A stretch of DNA of 6,556 nucleotides from PALSA-505 sp035308365 (GTDB taxonomy: Bacteria > Actinomycetota > Actinomycetes > Streptosporangiales > Streptosporangiaceae), in the NCBI GenBank assembly GCA_035308365.1, contig DATGGU010000163.1, positions 1-6,556 of the forward strand, read 5' to 3'. Below the pieces are notes generated by a model, which did no database searches, had not been told where the DNA came from, and worked only from the letters and a program-made list of their open reading frames with translations. Numbering within the stretch: position 1 is the first letter of the stretch; each line of letters opens with the position of its first letter. Positions 4,443 through 6,556 of the stretch are shown here, in pieces. The translations under genes were made by a program, and so were the position numbers.

Positions 4443-5024
4443 GTGCGTGGCCGGCTGAGGGCAGCCGGGTTAGGCTGCTGGTACATCTGCTCATGGGCGG
4501 AGGCGTTGGAGATCACCGGGCCGGGGAACGAGCCGGCGGGCGGGCCGGGTGGCCAGGGTCGCCTGCGGGCCTCGCACGCCGACCGCGAGCAGGTGGTTGA
4601 CGTGCTCAAGACCGCGTTCGTGCAAGGACGCCTGGACCTGGATGAGTTCGATCTGCGGGTCGGCCAGGCACTGACGTCACGGACCTACGCGGACCTGGCC
4701 GCCCTCACCGCCGACATTCCCGCCCGGCTGGCAAGAGCCCGGCCGCCGCAGCCCGCCCGGGAATCGGTCAGCAAGACGGCGGTCGTGGCGATGGCCTGCG
4801 CGAGCGCCGCATTGCCCAGCCTGTGGCCGGTCATGATGCTGAGGCCCCCGTGGCCGCCCTTTGTGCTACCGGTCGCCGTGATCTGGTTCGCCCTGGTCGT
4901 GGCCGTGCCGACGGGCTGGGTAGCGCTGTTGCGCGACTGGCTTGACAAGCGCGGCGCACTGCGCGCGCCGCTGGGCCGGCGACTGCGCCCGGCCCGTGGC
5001 CTTGATGCCCCGCCCGCTCGCTAG
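4443..5024 (+). CDS. DUF1707 (SHOCT-like) two-helix membrane protein
   Basis: The DUF1707 domain is clear: RASHADREQVVDVLKTAFVQ, GRLDLDEF, then RVGQALTSRTYADLAALTADIP, about residues 42-93. This domain is typical of actinobacterial membrane proteins of unknown role. Two hydrophobic segments follow, about 109-131 (TAVVAMACASAALPSLWPVM) and 137-162 (PPFVLPVAVIWFALVVAVPT and on), then a basic tail. The start is uncertain. GTG 4443 is the only ATG/GTG start before the domain and lacks a ribosome binding site. A TTG at 4506 is in frame, but GGCGGAGG (4496-4503) sits only 2 nt before it. A TAGGCT at 4471-4476 could be a -10 box, which would favour a start near 4506. It converges on the leftward gene ending at 5077. 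Confidence 0.78.
   Translation: MRGRLRAAGLGCWYICSWAEALEITGPGNEPAGGPGGQGRLRASHADREQVVDVLKTAFVQGRLDLDEFDLRVGQALTSRTYADLAALTADIPARLARARPPQPARESVSKTAVVAMACASAALPSLWPVMMLRPPWPPFVLPVAVIWFALVVAVPTGWVALLRDWLDKRGALRAPLGRRLRPARGLDAPPAR
4461..4478 (+). other. Small hairpin before the DUF1707 domain
   Basis: GCAGCC, 6 nt, GGCTGC. It may end the phosphoesterase transcript if the DUF1707 gene starts at 4506. It overlaps the TAGGCT candidate -10 box. Confidence 0.3.
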
Positions 5025-5043
5025 CCCACCGGTCAGTCACGCC

Positions 5044-5070
5044 CGGGTCCCTGCGTCGCGACGCGGCCCG
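5044..5070. terminator. Palindrome between convergent genes, possible bidirectional terminator
   Basis: A perfect 12-nt palindrome GCGTCGCGACGC (5053-5064) flanked by CGGG (5044-5047) and CCCG (5067-5070). It sits in the 52-nt gap between the stops of two converging genes, where a shared terminator is expected. No T runs. Confidence 0.4.
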
Positions 5071-5076
5071 CGGCCG

Positions 5077-5535
5077 CTAACGGGATGGGAGGTCCAGGCC
5101 GGCCGCCTTGGCGCCGGCCTCGGCCAGCGCCGCCGCCAGCATGTCCGCGGCCCGCCCGGCTGCGGACAGCGCCTCGGACACCTCGAGCAGCACGCCGCCG
5201 GGTTCACCGCCGGTACCACGCGCGATCTGGCCGTCCTCACCCTGTGCGACCAGGAACCGGGCGAGCTGCTCGCACAGCTGGGGCAGTTCGTGGCTCATCA
5301 GCGCCAGCCGGGCGATGACCTCGCGGGCCTCGCCCGGGCTGGCCAGTTCGCCAGCATCTGCCGTCAGGTGGTTCAGCGCCCGGGCGGTCTCCACCGCTTG
5401 CACGGCGACCTCCCTGATCGTCATCGTGGCGGCCAGCTCGTTCACATACCCCGGCGCGGGATTACGCCGGGACCGGGCCAGCGCGGCAGCCTCGGCGTCG
5501 TCACCAGAGCCGAACAGCCGAACTTTCCTGGGCAT
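5077..5535 (-). CDS. Hypothetical helical protein, 152 residues
   Basis: Starts at ATG 5535 with GGAGG three bases upstream, which is close but usable. GC-ending codon use is strong and the frame is clean, so the gene looks real. No signal peptide or membrane segment. After a basic start (MPRKVRLFGSGDDAEAAALA) the chain is almost all helix-forming: YVNELAATMTIREVAVQAVE (30-49), a middle section with REVIARLALMSHELPQLCEQ (71-90), and an Ala-rich end with SEALSAAGRAADMLAAALAE (119-138). This suggests a cytosolic helical bundle or coiled-coil protein that may self-associate. No family is recognised. It lies downstream of, and in the same orientation as, a truncated helix-hairpin-helix gene whose out-of-frame tail overlaps its first 94 bases, so the two may share a transcript. 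Confidence 0.72.
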   Translation of the reverse strand: MPRKVRLFGSGDDAEAAALARSRRNPAPGYVNELAATMTIREVAVQAVETARALNHLTADAGELASPGEAREVIARLALMSHELPQLCEQLARFLVAQGEDGQIARGTGGEPGGVLLEVSEALSAAGRAADMLAAALAEAGAKAAGLDLPSR

Positions 5536-5861
5536 CTTCCTCCATGATCATTCAGTGGCGACGGCGCGGGCGCAGGCCAAGGGCCCTCCTGCAGACTATG
5601 CGCCACCGCATGTGCCGCCGGGCGGCCGCGCCCGCAGTCCGGCTCCTGCCCGGCCGCCGCTTGCGCGATCACCTGAGCGGTCACCTCACCGATCCCGGCA
5701 AGCTCCCGCAGCGTCCCATCCCGAATCCGGCCGGCCAGTTCGCCAGCACTCAGCCCGGCGACCACCTCAGCGGCCCGCCGGAACGCCCGGACCCGGTACG
5801 TGGGCGCACCGGTTCGCTCAAGCTGGAAGGCGATCTGCCGCAACGCCCACCCCGGATCCAC
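5442..5861 (-). pseudogene. Truncated N-terminus of a PHP-type/polymerase X-like protein (helix-hairpin-helix)
   Basis: From GTG 5861 the first 75 residues read VDPGWALRQIAFQLERTGAP, TYRVRAFRRAAEVVAGLSAG, ELAGRIRDGTLRELAGIGEV, TAQVIAQAAAGQEPD. This is the N-terminal region of actinobacterial PHP-domain hydrolases and X-family polymerases, with a helix-hairpin-helix DNA-contacting motif at LAGIGEVTAQVIAQ (54-67). Intact relatives continue into a PHP phosphoesterase domain of over 200 residues. Here similarity ends near 5637, and a Pro/Gly-rich tail of about 64 residues runs to TGA at 5442-5444, overlapping the next gene. Other frames do not recover the missing domain, so this is a deletion rather than a simple frameshift. 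A short stand-alone helix-hairpin-helix protein is possible but less likely. Confidence 0.6.
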
Positions 5862-5868
5862 ACCAGCC

Positions 5869-5874
5869 AGCCTA
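5869..5874 (-). promoter_or_regulatory. -10 box of a likely leaderless promoter
   Basis: TAGGCT on the minus strand, 7 nt before the GTG at 5861. In actinobacteria TANNNT at this distance usually places transcription start on the first base of the start codon, giving a leaderless mRNA. It supports the GTG start although the gene body is truncated. The -35 region is weak (TTGGGC with a 15-nt spacer). Confidence 0.5.
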
Positions 5875-5928
5875 CGGACCACGACCACCGCCCAACGGCG
5901 GATAGATCGTTCGGGAACCGCATCTGAA

Positions 5929-5960
5929 CCGGGGCCGGGCCGGGCGGCCGGCTGCCCCGG
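5929..5960 (-). terminator. GC-rich hairpin after the APS-kinase gene
   Basis: CCGGGGC (5929-5935) pairs with GCCCCGG (5954-5960), with further GGCC pairing inside the loop. It begins one base after the stop codon at 5962 (reading leftward), so it is a likely terminator without a T run. Confidence 0.55.
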
Positions 5961-5961
5961 A

Positions 5962-6556
5962 TCAGTTCGAGCCTTCGGCTGCGATGTAGCCCTCTGACTC
6001 CAGGTGCAGGATGATCTGCTGGGCGGCCTCTTCGGGTGTGAGCTGGGTCGTGTCGATGGTGATGTCGGCGTCGCCGGGTATCTCGTAGGGGTCGGAGATG
6101 CCGGTGAACTCGGGCAGTGCCCCGGCGCGGGCCTTGGCGTACAGGCCCTTGCGGTCCCGTGCCTCGCACACCTCCACCGGCGTCGAGACATAGACCAGCA
6201 GGAAGTCGCCCACCTCGGTGACCATCTGCCGGGCCGCCGCGCGCGCCTCCGCGAAGGGCGCGATCGGCGCGCAGATGGCGATCCCGCCGTGCCGGGCCAC
6301 CTCGGCCGCCACGAAGCCGATGCGCGTGATGTTGAGGTCGCGGTCGGCCCGGGAGAAGGTCAGCCCGGCCGACAGCAGCTGCCGGACGTGGTCGCCGTCG
6401 AGCAGGGAGACGGTCCGGTCGCCACGCTCGGTCAGCGTCTCGGCCAGCCCGCGGGCGATGGTGGACTTGCCCGAGCCGGACAGGCCGGTGAAGAAGATGA
6501 CCAGCCCGCGCCCGGCCCGGGGCGGGCGGGCCCGGCGCAGCTCGCGGGCCACGGTC
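5962..6556 (-). CDS. cysC: Adenylylsulfate (APS) kinase, probably the C-terminal domain of a bifunctional ATP sulfurylase/APS kinase (partial)
   Basis: APS kinase phosphorylates APS to PAPS in cytosolic sulfate activation. Numbered from GTG 6552: Walker A GLSGSGKST (23-31), DGD of the APS site (52-54), SRADRDLNITRIGFVAAEVA (67-86), GGIAICAPIAPF (89-100), the lid segment CEARDRKGLYAKARAGALPE (130-149) and FTGISDPYE (150-158). All are standard, and the length fits the full kinase domain. The leading VARELRRARPPRAGRGLVIF resembles the linker that joins the kinase to an upstream ATP-sulfurylase domain in actinobacterial fusions (EVVAELRR..PPR..RG). The frame stays open past GTG 6552 to the window edge, and no ribosome binding site is visible. 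It is therefore treated as running off the window. A stand-alone cysC starting near 6552 remains possible. Confidence 0.88.
   Translation of the reverse strand, partial: TVARELRRARPPRAGRGLVIFFTGLSGSGKSTIARGLAETLTERGDRTVSLLDGDHVRQLLSAGLTFSRADRDLNITRIGFVAAEVARHGGIAICAPIAPFAEARAAARQMVTEVGDFLLVYVSTPVEVCEARDRKGLYAKARAGALPEFTGISDPYEIPGDADITIDTTQLTPEEAAQQIILHLESEGYIAAEGSN

Noticed and set aside
5108..5905. Rightward frame of 265 codons
   Set aside because: Low-complexity Pro/Arg/Ser product antisense to the 152-residue gene and the helix-hairpin-helix fragment; no start signal.

Overview
High-GC actinomycete DNA. The case for Actinobacteria rests on strong GC-ending codon use, an HspR-type MerR regulator, a DUF1707/SHOCT-like membrane protein, a Hsp18-like small heat-shock protein, and TANNNT-type promoters including one apparent leaderless start. 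The genus cannot be fixed from the sequence.

Left block (1-1340), heat shock: a J-domain protein gene and hspR (cut by the window start) run leftward and overlap by 13 nt. Facing away from them is an hsp20/hsp18 gene. The shared intergenic region holds an inverted repeat with the half-site and 7-nt spacing expected of the HspR operator (HAIR). It sits on a good promoter for hsp20 and a possible opposing promoter for the J/hspR operon. The predicted hsp20 leader starts with a perfect hairpin, and its ribosome binding site can be folded away. The gene ends in a 14-bp hairpin.

Middle block (1340-2140): about 800 bases of AT-richer, gene-poor DNA. It contains the decayed C-terminal part of an IS5-like DDE transposase with a one-base frameshift in a G run, three copies of a 13-bp repeat (two direct, one inverted) beginning where the transposase homology stops, and two further inverted repeats. 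It reads as an old insertion scar.

Next come two very small membrane-protein genes joined by an ATGA stop/start overlap (2143-2732), of unrecognised function. They are followed by a phospholipase C/acid phosphatase-family phosphoesterase without a visible signal peptide (3018-4325) and a DUF1707 two-helix membrane protein (about 4443-5024).

Right block, leftward: the APS-kinase domain of a sulfate-activation enzyme enters from the right edge, probably as the C-terminus of a bifunctional ATP sulfurylase/APS kinase. A hairpin follows its stop. Then comes a truncated helix-hairpin-helix N-terminus of a PHP-type protein with a leaderless-type promoter, and an unrecognised helical protein of 152 residues that converges on the DUF1707 gene.

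The best leads are the heat-shock control region, the insertion scar with its 13-bp repeats, and the coupled membrane-protein pair. None of these proves a new system from sequence alone.
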